64,000 bases of DNA from Armigeres subalbatus (GCF_024139115.2 NC_085139.1:138315121-138379120), one strand, 5' to 3'. Shown: positions 9,107 to 20,199, counted from the first letter of the stretch. Program-made: numbers and translations. The notes: a model not told the origin generated them from the sequence alone.

Positions 9107-12100
9107 GCCGAGGAACTCCAGCAAGCATCAAGATCGGATGTCGCAATTCTTCGTTATAGAAAGTCATAGTTCGTCTCGTCTTGTAAAATGCTGAAATTCT
9201 AAATCCATTTCGCCATAGTTTGTTGAAATCATACTTTGAAATGGCAGATTTTGACGCTCACCGACCACCCCCTCCCCCTTTCGGATGCTAAGATGCGGTA
9301 AATATTCTGCTGAGAATCAGCAATAAATTAAATTTTCTGGCAAAATTCGTTTCTGAAATTTTCTGAGCACTAGCGGTGACCACTTTTGACGAGCTCGAAA
9401 AAGAAAACTTGGTGTGCATAGTTTGTGGTATTTAGGAAATAGCCGATTTTGATGGTCCCAGAAGCTCTCACAAGGGCCTCGAACTGACCTCAGGGTGGCC
9501 AATACATCCTGAATCATATGGTCGGGATATTGCCGAACCGCACCAAGCAGCTTTTTGACTGACTTGTGATCATTTGTTCCTACTTGTATTCCTTTTACAC
9601 TAGCGCTATGAAAGCGTATGAAAAAATTGCTTTTGCTTTAACCAATTTGCATTTGATGGTGAATAGTATCCCATTGATTCTTATTGCAAATGGGCTTAGG
9701 TTTAGAAATCAAATATGTACTCGGTCGTAGAACAAAATTTACGAGATATAGAGAATCTGTTCTCACATCTGAAAAAATCACAAAAATATAAAACCAATCA
9801 AATACCTTTTCATTGATTTGTTTTTCGTGGGATGAATATCGGAGCTATGAGGCGAAGTCCAGGAGCAGTAACTTTACATCTTATAAAAGCATTTATTCGG
9901 TTTTAGTTGCAAGCCAACGACGGGACTGAAACACGCTCTAATTTAAATTTAAAAAAATATATTTTACATGAACGTAACCAGAAACCAGAAAACAAATTAT
10001 TTACAATTGTTATAACCCAACTGCAAAGTCGATGAGACCGTATTAGCATATGATTAGTAGCGTTTAGCAGTTAATAATGCCGTAGTTAATTGTAAGACTT
10101 TCTCAAACCTTCACGTTTCTTGAGTAAGGTGTGATCGAACCGCGCGTGATGATTTCCTGTTTGTATTCCGTGGCACGGAAAACAATGGAGCTGATGCGGA
10201 AAACTGCTTCCATCTCGGAATATGTAGTTGAAACGACCGAAGTCATGAACCCTTTCCTATGCAGTCTGCGTCACCTACCGATAGCTGGAGGCTATTCATA
10301 CGCGTGAGTTGTGTGCACGTCTCCGATATGCATTTAAATGCATTCTAATATCTGGATCGACCCCCATGTTATGAAGGTATAAAATGTACATATCCGGACC
10401 TTGTCGGGCTCGCGATCAATTTGTGCTTCCTTCTATAGTGGATAAGCGTTGTGGTAGGGTCGTGTCGTGCTTTTACGGGCAGTGAAACAAAAGAGCTTCT
10501 CTCGGTTGCTTCCTGTTTTGATTTGCTATCCAATGTTAAATTTAACATCAGCAAACAACGATTACGGTTATTTTTTTATCAAGACGGTATTCCGAGAAGA
10601 AATGCTTGACGTTGATGTTAGGTTGAATGAAGCCTTTTCTGACAAGTAAAAGTTTGTAGCCTTTCACCCTTTTAGCGAAGCTTGATATTATCGGACCATG
10701 CAAAGCTGAAAGCCATATGGTATCGTTAGATAAACCAAAAATTGACCATCATTACGGCTCATCTGCTCGTTAACTACCGGGTCTGATGCTGTGTCCGACT
10801 GCCTAATGATTCCAATTACTGAGACTAAGTCGTGTCGTATTTTATCTTTGGTTTTCGCACTTTGCTTTCGGCACCTTAACTGTTGCCGTTTTTTGACCTG
10901 TGATAGATGGTTGCTCAGCTAAATTTTCGCGCCTGCGAGTATCATACTGACTCAAATTTTCTCGCCTAAGTCGGTATGGTCGTCGTGATGGTCATCAAAA
11001 GTCGTGATCTATGTTTATTTAACTATTCATGATAGCTTCCCCTGAAGCGATCGGCATGTTTGTTCCAGTCCCTAAGCACCATCTTACTGTCGGAGTCGAA
11101 TAATAAAGTAAAGAAAAATCTGCCCGCGATATAATCAGGCGCCATAATTTGTTGCGGCTCACTGAAGGGTTGAAATTTCGCACTCACGACATTGGAAAAG
11201 ATTTGTTGTCGCAGAAGAAGATAGGCCTGCACTCATTTTGAAGCCTGAGAGATGTACACTTCAACAGCTATGATCATTGAGAAGAAGACGAGTATTTTTT
11301 CTTCTTCAAAGCTTTTTTGTTCAACAATATCTGTTGCAAATGATATAATAATTGATGCCATCTAAAATTATTGCTGTTGTTGCTCAAAACGAGGTAAAAC
11401 TGCGACGCCTCTGGCTGCCATAAGTGGTTAAGTTTTTGCATTATGTTCCAATTTTTTTGTGCCTTGCTGTAACTGTGAGTTAGGAGAGAAATATTCAAAC
11501 GTCCATGTCCGTTCGAAATGGTTTCACATTCTGTATCAAGTAAGAATTGCATAGCGGTATGATACGGGGCTATACAGCAAGATCATGCTGAACTGAAGGT
11601 TCATTTCGCGGTCCTAAGTATTAAATTATGTTAGAGTCAAGAAGTTAAAGAAGTTCTTGAAAATTATTCAAGTTTCCTTTTTTATTAGTAAGTAAAGTAA
11701 AGCTGCTATGCAATAAAAACCCTTGAAAAACAAAAAAGTTATTGCAAAAATGGTTTTCGTTATTTATTGCAAAAGGGGAGTTAACGGAAAGTTCACTAGA
11801 ACAATACTGATATTATCTGTCGCAGTGACGTAAGCGTAAAAAGACTACCTTTTTTGCACAAAGTAAATTAAGTTCATTTACACATTTACACCAAAATAAG
11901 TTAATTAACGCATACTTAAATTAAAATACGTATTCATTCAAAATAATACAATTATTATCAGTTTCAACTACCGAATCTTTATTTACTTCTATCATTATAA
12001 ACATACAAAATCTACAATCGCCCCAGTACGTTGTTTATTTTTGCTATATTTTCACATCGGCAAGGTGAATTAGTCCACTTATTTGGATATGGTTTTACTT

Positions 12101-12965
12101 TCAATGGCGTACAGTTGGAGGAAAGATAAACACCCGAAAAGCAAACACTCAACCTCCAAAATGCTGTTAAGTAGAGCAAACAAATACGTCGACAAAGAAT
12201 TTCATTCAGTCTTTGCATGCATACCACCTGTGGACTACGGTATGTTGCTTACAAACAACCGAAAAGTGCGGAACAGTAAAGGCAAAGGGAAAGAAGCAGG
12301 CGATTGATCAATTACGCCATATATAGGCCAGGCACAAGAATCCGCGCAGACAACACGCGCCTAATTGCGTGAAAACTAATTTAAACACCTGTTTGGTGCA
12401 GCCAGCACGAGCTGGCTGGCGCAAAGTGGCGTTTGCCGCAATTGTAAAGGTAGAAAGAAGTAAATTTAATTAGTTGGCACCAAATTTGTTTATTAGCTTT
12501 CGATGAAATGTAAAATATTTCCACATTCAAATTGAATGGTCGATACGATAATAAAACGTTAAAAAACGGTTCTAGTAGAATGCGAACACATTTTAGCTTT
12601 GTTTCTCGTAATTCCCATAGTTATATTCTAGCATTAAGCATTATTACGGCATACTTTGTAGTATGAACACTTGTGGGAAGATCCATTAATTACGTAACGC
12701 AAAAATGGGTATATTGGAACACCCCCTCCCCTTTGAGTCACACTTTTTGTATTAGGAATCGGAATTTTTTTGTATGGAAATGATGACGCGGGCGCCTAAT
12801 TCGGAATTCCAAATGAACAATCGCTCACTTTAAACGATTGATTGTTTATTCTCGCGAAGAATGAATGATTGAACAAATTTAGGAAATGCTTATACTGTTG
12901 TGTAGAAGTTGCATAGATCACATCACTTTCCATGGTGAATCCCGATCTATGTTACTGATAACCCC
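9107..12965. other. Gene-free stretch, repeat debris
   Basis: No gene is supported. A SINE-like fragment resembling the Feilai head lies near 11553-11620 (GGCTATACAGCAAGATCATG followed by CTG), but it is badly decayed. Short C-runs near 9265-9282 and 12718-12732 look like transposon ends. The sequence TAGGAATCGGAATTTTTTTG (about 12756-12775) recurs in near-identical form at about 13635-13655. Confidence 0.5.
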
Positions 12966-13237
12966 ACCCAACTAACACTAATTCCTTCCCGTGGTAATTG
13001 TGGAGATGCAGAGGTATTCTCGGTCTCTAGTAGCAACAATAACCACACACTAACATTCCCTCCCTTTCCCAACTGACTGTAAGGACTTGGCCGGCGCCGT
13101 TATTGATCAACATTTGCGAGCTGCTGAAACGTGGACTTGGAGAATAGATGGTAAATCCCAACCACTGTTCACTTGGATCGTAGTGCAATTTGCACCAGTT
13201 CTGATCAATCACGGAGTAGCAACCATTGATATGTACA

Positions 13238-13600
13238 ATACGTATTGTTTTATTGGCTTAGCAGTCTTAATATTGTATCAAACGAACTATAATGTTCTTG
13301 TTCCGACGTTTCGGTCCGTATTTGGGACCTTCTTCAGGGATAAAGAATTGATCGCTCTTGTCTTAATACTTTTAGCCTGTCGTGTTGTCTGTATCTGTTG
13401 TACATTTGGGAATCTGTGTTATAGTCTCTAACCGGAATGGGATATCGGCTTATCATTGGTTATGCTCTCTAATTTTGTTCACTATATGTTCACTTCTATG
13501 TTCACCTTTCTGTTCACTGGTGACTATGTGACTATGAGACATATAACTATAAGCCAATAAAACAATACGTATTAAACAAAATTCAGTCGAAACTCTACAA
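13238..13600 (-). mobile_element. Short Penelope-like/retrozyme-like element with hammerhead and 24-bp inverted repeat
   Basis: A 363-bp insertion flanked by a perfect 14-bp target-site duplication (13224-13237 and 13601-13614, CATTGATATGTACA). Near its ends lies a perfect 24-bp inverted repeat (13237-13260 and 13550-13573). The minus strand carries a hammerhead-like motif (13348-13294). There is no coding sequence. Long variable TSDs, inverted repeats and a hammerhead together are known for Penelope-like element termini and for small hammerhead retroelements, so I infer one of these. Confidence 0.7.
13294..13348 (-). ncRNA. Hammerhead ribozyme-like motif, type I
   Basis: Read on the minus strand. 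Stem I 5' strand is ATTCTTTATCC (13348-13338), then the core CTGAAGA (13337-13331) and one unpaired A. Stem II is GGTCC (13329-13325) pairing perfectly with GGACC (13317-13313) around loop CAAATAC. GAAACGTC follows (13312-13305), giving a two-pair stem III and cleavage after C13305. Stem I 3' strand is GGAACAAGAAC (13304-13294). Stem I pairs as 3 bp, a 2-nt internal loop, then 5 bp, the internal-loop layout that natural type I hammerheads use for the tertiary contact with loop II. Activity is not shown. Confidence 0.75.
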
Positions 13601-13639
13601 CATTGATATGTACAGTCAGTCTAAGCTAAGCTAAGCTAG

Positions 13640-14683
13640 GAATCGGATTTTTTTTGTATGAGTTGTCGCACTTCACACTTCCTCTTATGATATTTTAGTG
13701 CAAAATATTGATATTGTTGTCTGATTTCTAATCTTTTAGATCAATCATGCTATCAAATCACGATTTGTAATTATTGAGATATTTCGTCTGCATGGGGATC
13801 GTATCACTACCAAAATATTGTCGGCGTAGCACTAGATTAGAATTCGGAAGTCCGGACTTCCGAACCAAACTTTCTCCCGAAGTTTTATCTGTCAAACTAA
13901 TTGAAGCGTTGTTTAACGAATCCAGCGCACTACTTCCGAAGTTGGGTAAATTGCCTGTATTTCAAGCAAAATCCAACTTCGATGTAAAAAGCGTTCTAAC
14001 TATGTTCCAGGTTCACGCGTATTGGTCATTAATACTCAATGTGCAATGTGAACTATCGATTAATTTACTACTCGATAAATTGTGAACCTATGATTCAATT
14101 GTACTTGTGCATTTGTTCTTTACTAGCTGGGGTCATAAAACAAATGAGTCGTTTGCAATAACCTTCTCCCACAATATAATCCCTTTATTTTCCGTCATTA
14201 AGAAATCATTCGATAGAAGATAATCGCAGGCATATGCACATTCCATGTGATGTTTAACTTTGCTGCACAAGGTGGTGTTTAATACCGCTGTTATCAATTC
14301 GTGAAAACACTTGAAGCAAACATAAGATATTTATTTTCCACTTATCGTTTATGTCTCACTCGCCCCTTGATGTCAACAATACCGTAAAAGTATTCAATAA
14401 AAACAAGTATACGTGTTTCTTGACACTGGACTGATTTACTTATATGATGTGCGAAGCTTTTAATAGCTATTTAAAATTCCCAGAACGGTGATCAATTCAG
14501 TTTTACAGGTTCTTTCTTTTTAAATTGTTGCGTTTCATATCATACCTAACAATGACTTTGTGTTTTGTACGCACTTTAGCAGTTTAACTCATATAATTGG
14601 TCCGGGCCAGCCTAGGCAATAGGGTAAAGGATGTATTTTGGAACACCCTTACGGGGGCTCTTATTTTGGATCACCAAGAGTAG
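13640..14683. other. Gene-free stretch
   Basis: No gene is recognised. A frame at 13774-14085 has no recognisable domain and no supporting splice or promoter signals. The sequence near 14583-14670 resembles repeated sequence near 12700, with the shared motif TTGGAACACCC. Confidence 0.45.
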
Positions 14684-14966
14684 TACCCGAGTAGATGAAA
14701 ATAACTCAATAATATCAATTGTTGATAAAATAGCAAAATGTGATATGGACATGATTGATATAAGAGATAAAAGATCAGACGACAATATCATTATTTTGCA
14801 GTAAAATATCATAAGGAGATCAAGTTATGCTATTTGTAAGAAGTGACCAATATCATGTGCCATTAGTTTGTTCTTATCCATAGCATATCTTGATATTTAA
14901 ATGATACGTATGATATTTAAATTTCAGTGCAAATTTTTGATATTGTTGTTATTTTATCTCTTATAT

Positions 14967-16537
14967 CAGCGGTTCTCAACCTTTTTCTTGATAGGTACCC
15001 CTTCAAACTTTTACATTCATTGAGGTACCCCCTACTGTTTTTCGCTGTAAATAAAAATAAGCTTAGCTCATAAGATATATGGAAAATGGACCTGAAAATT
15101 GACGCAATATATGGCTCCCCAAAAAGTTGTCTGAATTATTCGTTATTCTGTAAAACTTTGCAATTCAAATTAAGTTTGTACATCAAGCTTCCTATAAGAC
15201 GTTGTTGACCTTTGAGGGCTTCCATGCTTCTTGAAAATAAGCTTCCGCGCTTCGTGAAAAGAGCCTTCCGAGCATCTTGTAGGGAGGCTTCAGAACCTCT
15301 TGAAAGGAGCTTCTTCAGCTTCATCAAAAAATAATTTCGATCCTCTTGAAGGGAAGCTTTAGAGTCTCTTGAAAAGACGTATCCGAACCTCTACAAAAAA
15401 TGCATCCGAGCCTCTTAACAGGATGTTTCCGAGCCTCTTGAAAAGAGGCTTCAGAGTCTCAAAAAGGAAGCTTCCAACCTCTAGAAAGGAGGCTTTCAAG
15501 ATTCTAGAAAAGATGCTTCCAAGCCTCCAAAAAGAAGAATTCCGAGCCTCTTGAAAGGAGGCTTCCGAGCCTCTTGAAAGGAGGCTTCCAAGCCTCTTTA
15601 ATGGAAACTTCCAAGCCTCTAGAAAGGAGGCTTACAAGCCTCTAGAAAGGAGGCCTTCAAGCCTCTACAAACGAGGCTTCCAAACTTTTTGAAAAAAGGT
15701 TTTCGACCCTGTTGAGAAAAGGCCTGTTAATAGGAGGCTTCCGAGCCTCTTGAAAGGAGGCTTCCGAGCCTCTTGAAAGGAGGCTTCCGAGCCTCTTGAA
15801 AGGAGGCTTCCGAGCCTCTTGAAAGGAGGCTTTCGAGCCTCTTGAAAGGAGGCTTCCGAGCCTCTTGAAAAGAGGCTTCCGAGCCTCTTGAAAGGAGGCT
15901 TTCAATCCTCTAGAAAGGAGGCTCCCAAACATTAAAAGAAGGTTTCCGAACCGCTTGAAAGTAAGCTTCCGAGCCTCTTGAAAGGAGGCTTCCGAGCCTC
16001 TTGAAAGAAGGTTTCCGAGTCTCCTAAAAGCAGGCCACTTGTAAGGAGACTTCCAAGCTTCCAAGCCTTTAGAGAGGAGGTTTTCTAGAGAAGGTTTCCT
16101 AGTCTTAGAAGCCTTTTGAAATAAGGTTTCGGAGCCTTTAAAAAGAAAGCATACGATTTTCTTGAAAAAGGCTTTCAATCCTTTATCAACGAAGCTACTG
16201 AGCTTTTCGGAAAAGCCCTCATGCCTCTCAAATTGAGGTTTACAGACCTCTAGATTCTAGTTTCTAAACTTTTTTTCTTTTAGATCTTTTGTTACACAGC
16301 CCTTCATACACTATGCTGGTTGTAGTGGGCAGAATTCAATAGATTTTGATTTACTGATCGCTATACATATTACGTACAATACAATGTTTTGGAATCTAAA
16401 AATACATAATTATCAAAACTGTACAAGTTTAATTGGAAAAGCAATACATCCGCCATTATACTTTTTGGTTCAAGGTACCCCCTGAAGCTGGCAAAGGTAC
16501 CCCTAGGGGTACATGTACCCCAGGTTGAGAACCGCTG
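14967..16537. mobile_element. hAT-type non-autonomous element with CAGCGGTTCTCAACC termini
   Basis: Perfect 15-bp terminal inverted repeats (CAGCGGTTCTCAACC at 14967-14981 and its complement at 16523-16537) are flanked by a perfect 8-bp duplication, TCTTATAT (14959-14966 and 16538-16545). An 8-bp TSD and this TIR are diagnostic of hAT elements of the Charlie/Buster kind. The subterminal sequence repeats GGTACCCC motifs, and the interior is a GAGGC minisatellite instead of a transposase. A single matching TIR also lies at 51398-51412. Confidence 0.9.
15186..16260. repeat. 23-bp GAGGCTTCCGAGCCTC minisatellite
   Basis: Tandem degenerate units of about 23 bp, best conserved at 15735-15900, with consensus GAAAGGAGGCTTCCGAGCCT followed by CTT. 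Each unit contains GAGGC and GCCTC separated by 6 nt, so each can fold as a hairpin. The array accounts for the apparent open frames on both strands, which have repeat-derived composition and are not genes. Confidence 0.9.
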
Positions 16538-16545
16538 TCTTATAT

Positions 16546-16767
16546 CAATCAAGTCCATATCATGTTTTGTTATTCTATTTATGGTTTCTGCCCGTGTAGT
16601 AGTAGTAAAATTCATCTTTATATAGTCATTTTTTGTTCTACAATTATTTTTTAACATGTACAGTGATCGGCCGGCTTGGCCCTCCAACTTCGATTAGAAT
16701 TTTTTAAATATTGTTATTTGAGTTTTAAGATATGATAATATCATGACGGCCTTTAGGAGGCGCTAGA
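16546..16767. other. Short gap between the hAT/MITE stack and the R1-type LINE
   Basis: Remnant of the host MITE arm to about 16605, then AT-rich sequence ending at the poly-A end (T-run on the + strand at 16769-16778) of the next LINE. No gene is seen. Confidence 0.5.
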
Positions 16768-16992
16768 TTTTTTTTTTCCTTCCTAAGCAATGGAGGGGGA
16801 ATCTGCTCAACAGACATCCTGGGTTGTCCAGGAAGTGCAGGGTTAGGGACCACCTCCAACAGCAAACGAGGGAGGCAGGACTACATCCCCGACCCGCTAA
16901 ACCGTTTCCATTGCCGCCAAGCCCATAGTCCCTTCGGTACAACCAGAAAGTAATGCTTCAAAGGGGGGCCAGTGCACAACGCACCCTCGAGG

Positions 16993-17217
16993 TTAGCTGC
17001 GTGTCCTTGCAGCACCGAACATCCAGCCAACTTTATCTTTACACATCCTCCGAACTAGGTTGTCCGGGGTAGTGTCCAGACCACATGTGGCAAGCATGTG
17101 GTCACGCATTGCGCGAAAACGTGAGCACACGAACAACACGTGTTCCTCCGTTTCCTCTAAACCTGCGCACACCAAACACTCGGGCGAGGCCGAGCAAGCC
17201 AGCTGCTTTACCTGCAC
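16993..17217 (-). pseudogene. C-terminal end of R1-type ORF2
   Basis: About 75 codons ending at the natural stop (16993). The CCHC motif that closes R1/Jockey-type ORF2 proteins is present: CLVCAGLEETEEHVLFVC, with the pattern C-x2-C-x8-H-x4-C. Everything upstream in ORF2 (endonuclease, RT) is absent. Confidence 0.7.
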
Positions 17218-18577
17218 TGTGATTTTGCAGCACGCTTAAACGCCGGGCACATCGAACCCCCCATGGGGTGCTTGCTGTTCACAGCTTTGCTGGAACAAAT
17301 CAAACAATTGGGAGGGTTCGTGCAGCATTATGTCTTATGTCCCTCCAATCCGCAGCGTCGGCAGAGATTGCTTCTGTTAGGGCCTTTGCAGTCCCATTGC
17401 TTGTGCCCCGGTTCCAGGCACTTGAAGCAAACTTCGGGTTGCTCGTATATGCCCACAGGGCATACCCACCATCCCGCCTTGACGCTCCCTAACTTGACTG
17501 CCTTGGAGGCGTGCGCTGCAGATAGCCGAACCAATGCTACCTGCATCCCTGCCGGACCTTTCCGTAGCCGAACGGCTGCGGTGGGCGTCTCCACTTCACA
17601 CTGTCGCCGCAGTGCCGTGACGAGCTCTTCGACTTCGGTGATCTCGTCCAGGTCTTTAACCCTTAGATTCACCTCCGTCGTGAGTACCTTGACCGTCTCG
17701 ACTAGAACTTCTTCCGCCAACTTCTTGTAGGCGGCGCCCTTTTGCGAGACGCCCCGCTTCAGCTCGAGGATCATCTCGCCCATCCGGGTACGTCTTATTC
17801 GACGTACGTCGGCGCCGAGTTCACCGAGCTTGACGTCACTCCTCATCGCCTTCAAGACGTCCGAGTACTTAGCCTCGTCCGCCGTGATGACTAGGGCATC
17901 GCCCCTGGAGCGATTGGCGCCTACCCTAGACTTCTTGCTACCCTCATTCGCCTGGGCCTTCTTTTCGGCCCTTGACGTCTTCGGTTTCCTCTTGTTCTTG
18001 ACCAGGGTCCAGGATGCGTCATCCCCCTCTATTTTTCTGGTCTGGTGTAGCTGAGAGCTCTCAGCCTGCCGTAACCCCTCACCACCGTCTTTCCTGGGTG
18101 GACGGACCTTTCCAGGTCCTTCCTCCCCCGGCTTTGGAGGCTTCAGCTTCCCAGCCCCACTACCCTTGTTCGGGGTAGTAACCCTCCGCGTTTTGGAGCG
18201 GCCTCCAGGGAGCTCATCCCCTGGAGACTGTCTCCCCCGTTTTTGTGTCTTCTCCGTTGGAGCAGTCACTCCCGACGTGCCCGCAAATACTTGAGCCTCA
18301 GTCTGGGTAGACTTTGGCACCACCGTCTTCGCTGGCACGCCCTCGTTCGATTCGACCTTGCCCGCGAATCCTTGGAGGATCCCGCGAGTCCGCGAATCCT
18401 TGGGCCTCAGTCTAGGTAGACCTCGACTCCACGGATTTCACGGGTTTAGACTTGGCCGTCCCGACCGCCATCTCCAGCTTGGCGTCCAACATCGACTTTC
18501 GAAGTTTCAGCAAGCTCCTCTTGAGGCCCTTACTGATATTATGCTTCGATGACGCAAAGTCGATGATGGCGTCAGAC
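17212..18577 (-). pseudogene. R1-clade LINE ORF1 (Gag-like, CCHC zinc knuckles)
   Basis: The main open frame runs 18338-17328 (336 residues). It has a basic, Lys/Pro-rich N-terminal half, a Gag-like central domain (about 145-285: GELGADVRRIRRTRMGEM, VTALRRQCEVETPTAAVRLR) and CCHC knuckles CFKCLEPGHKQWDC and CRRCGLEGHK at the end. After a frameshift near 17328 a third knuckle, beginning CCTNPPNCLICSS, leads to the ORF1 stop near 17206-17211. Upstream, the frame 18577-18412 supplies the N-terminus (SLLKLRKSMLDAKLEMA). It is separated by a short duplication in which STQTEAQ occurs at both about 18400 and 18310. The protein would bind element RNA. It is not intact. Confidence 0.75.
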
Positions 18578-20141
18578 AGAATGCCGCCTTCTGGAGGTTC
18601 TGGCATATCGGAGGTGAACAGATTGAGAAGCAGGGACTCGAGGATACTGCCCTGGGGGACGCCTGCGACGATGTTGTGTGCATTGGGGGCTCGCTCCGCT
18701 AGTTGAGACCCGGAATGTCCTTGCCGACAGGTAATTATTGATGATTTTCTCCAGGTAGCTGACAAGATTGTAGCGTTGTAGTTTGTACGCCAGACCATCA
18801 TGTCATGCATTGTCGAATGCCTTCTCGACATCGACTCATGGCGGATGTTTTAGAGACAGACTTGTTCCATCTGAGGACACTGGTAACTCGAGTCAGTTGG
18901 TGGACGGTTAATCGACCGCGTCGAAAATCAAACTGTTCCTCGAGCAAGATGTTGAGATTTTCGGCAGACTCAAGTAACCGATGATGAATAGCTTTTTTGA
19001 ATAGCTTGGATAACCCTAGAAACGATTTGGCCCCGGGAGAAATTGCTTGGTCCCAGAAGGGAACCCGCTTAAGCCCCAAGCAGCTGGTCTTGAGCCAACG
19101 GCCGCTTCCGGGTGGGCACCAAAGGCCTTCTTTTTTCTCCCGGGTCCCAGGGCGGTATAATTAGGAGAGAGTTTCGGATGTGGGGTCCTAGAACAAATAA
19201 AAGAAAATTTGACTTACTGCTTTATTTTAACGATTCTTAAAAAATGCACTGACCGAGCTTAGAGCTGTGAGGGCCAATTGTGTCGGCTGGAAATATGGCG
19301 ATGGTCGAACCAAGCTCGGCGTGTTCGCCGACGAAGCCAACAGTTTCCTGGAGGTACGGATGGACGCCCGGACAAATAGGTGACGGATTTCAGCTATGTT
19401 GGCCGATTACCCGGTCGACGGAAAGCGGTAACCGTTTTTAGCTTGACGTATTCATCGACAAAAGTGGCACGGAACGGATAGTCCGCATTAGAAGATCGCG
19501 GCTTAGGCTGGATTTCCTGATTGCGGCACCATAGATCGGGTCGGCAACTATGCGGACCAAAGTTCGCTGACGAAGGCGTCACGGAACGGGCTTCACGTGG
19601 TACGGACGCTCCGGACGAAAGATGGCGGGTTTTCACTCGTTGCTCCACGGTTCACCAAAAAAAAGGGCGCGCACATCTGCTTGACTCAAGTATCTAACTT
19701 CTACTACCCATCGTTCGCCGAAGCCCCAACCACCCAAACTCTTTTGTCACTCAATTTTTCCATCTCGCATCTATCCGTATACGCGCATACGCCTTATTAG
19801 ATCAGGTGCCTGTACACCAACCCCAACGCTATGATATGCGTTTGATGCGTTCGGTCTCCAACCGCCCACCGTTTTTAAACTGATCGGTAGCTATCTTACA
19901 CTATTTTAATTACCCTACCGTCCCACATCATTATAATAACCAATGTTACCGTACGGTAACACCCTGAGAGAAGGCTGATGGGAAGATAACTTTTGGGGGA
20001 GAAAGGATCCTTCCCAAGCTTACGGATAGGGATGATTTTCGCTGACATCCAAGACAATGGAAAGGAGCTGAGTCGAATACACTGATTGAAGATCAGTGAA
20101 AGGTGCTCGAAGAACGAGGCACACATAATGTTTGAGTTCAA
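18578..20141 (-). pseudogene. Jockey-type reverse transcriptase remnant, split
   Basis: The first part (20141-19966) carries WMSAKIIPIRKLGKDP and SYLPISLLSG. The second part (19012-18578) continues with LSKLFKKAIHHRLLESAENL, LLEEQFDFRRGRLTVHQLTR and, after a frameshift, GVPQGSILESLLLNLFTSD (the PQG motif). The catalytic YADD motif is missing because the sequence switches to the R1-type element right after PPEGGILS. Confidence 0.8.
19018..19960. mobile_element. 943-bp insertion with 5-bp target duplication, possible solo LTR
   Basis: The insertion is defined by the RT reading frame it splits and by a perfect 5-bp duplication, ACCCT (19013-19017 and 19961-19965). Its right end is the palindrome GTTACCGTACGGTAAC. 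It is GC-rich, contains a TATA-like GGTATAATTA (19152-19161) and an AATAAA (about 19196), and has no coding domain. Size, 5-bp TSD and promoter/polyadenylation-like signals suggest a solo LTR. The ends are not TG...CA, so this stays uncertain. Confidence 0.5.
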
Positions 20142-20199
20142 AATTCAGGTTATTGCCAAAGCCTGGGGCCTTCATGTTTTTCGGTGATTTGGCCGAGCC

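Larger units (their letters stand above)
14684..16605. mobile_element. Long-inverted-repeat MITE that hosts a hAT insertion
   Basis: The sequence around GATATGGACATGATTGATAT (14741-14760) reappears inverted at 16546-16590 (ATCAATCAAGTCCATATC), just outside the hAT element. Removing the hAT element (14967-16537) and one TSD restores a fold-back sequence of roughly 340 bp. The outer limits are approximate: CCCGAGTAGATG on the left resembles the inverted CCCGTGTAG on the right. Confidence 0.5.
16768..18577 (-). mobile_element. R1-type LINE reduced to ORF1 plus ORF2 3' end
   Basis: On the minus strand ORF1 (from about 18577) is followed immediately by the last ~75 codons of ORF2 and about 220 bp of 3' UTR ending in an A-rich tail (T-run at 16769-16778 on the + strand). 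Endonuclease and reverse transcriptase are missing. The ORF1 stop codon lies at the join (about 17206-17211), so the deletion removed ORF2 almost exactly. The GC content is clearly higher than in the surroundings. The 5' end abuts a Jockey-type RT in the same orientation. Confidence 0.75.

Noticed and set aside
13087..13431. 114-codon frame crossing the Penelope-like element
   Set aside because: It runs across the 13238 insertion boundary, so most of it is repeat sequence, and no domain is recognised.
15657..16178. 173-codon minus-strand frame rich in Arg, Leu, Ser and Glu
   Set aside because: Product of the 23-bp GAGGC minisatellite inside a hAT element.
17263..17730. 155-codon plus-strand frame
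   Set aside because: Antisense to the R1-type ORF1, which has clear zinc knuckles. The GC-rich coding strand leaves the opposite strand open.
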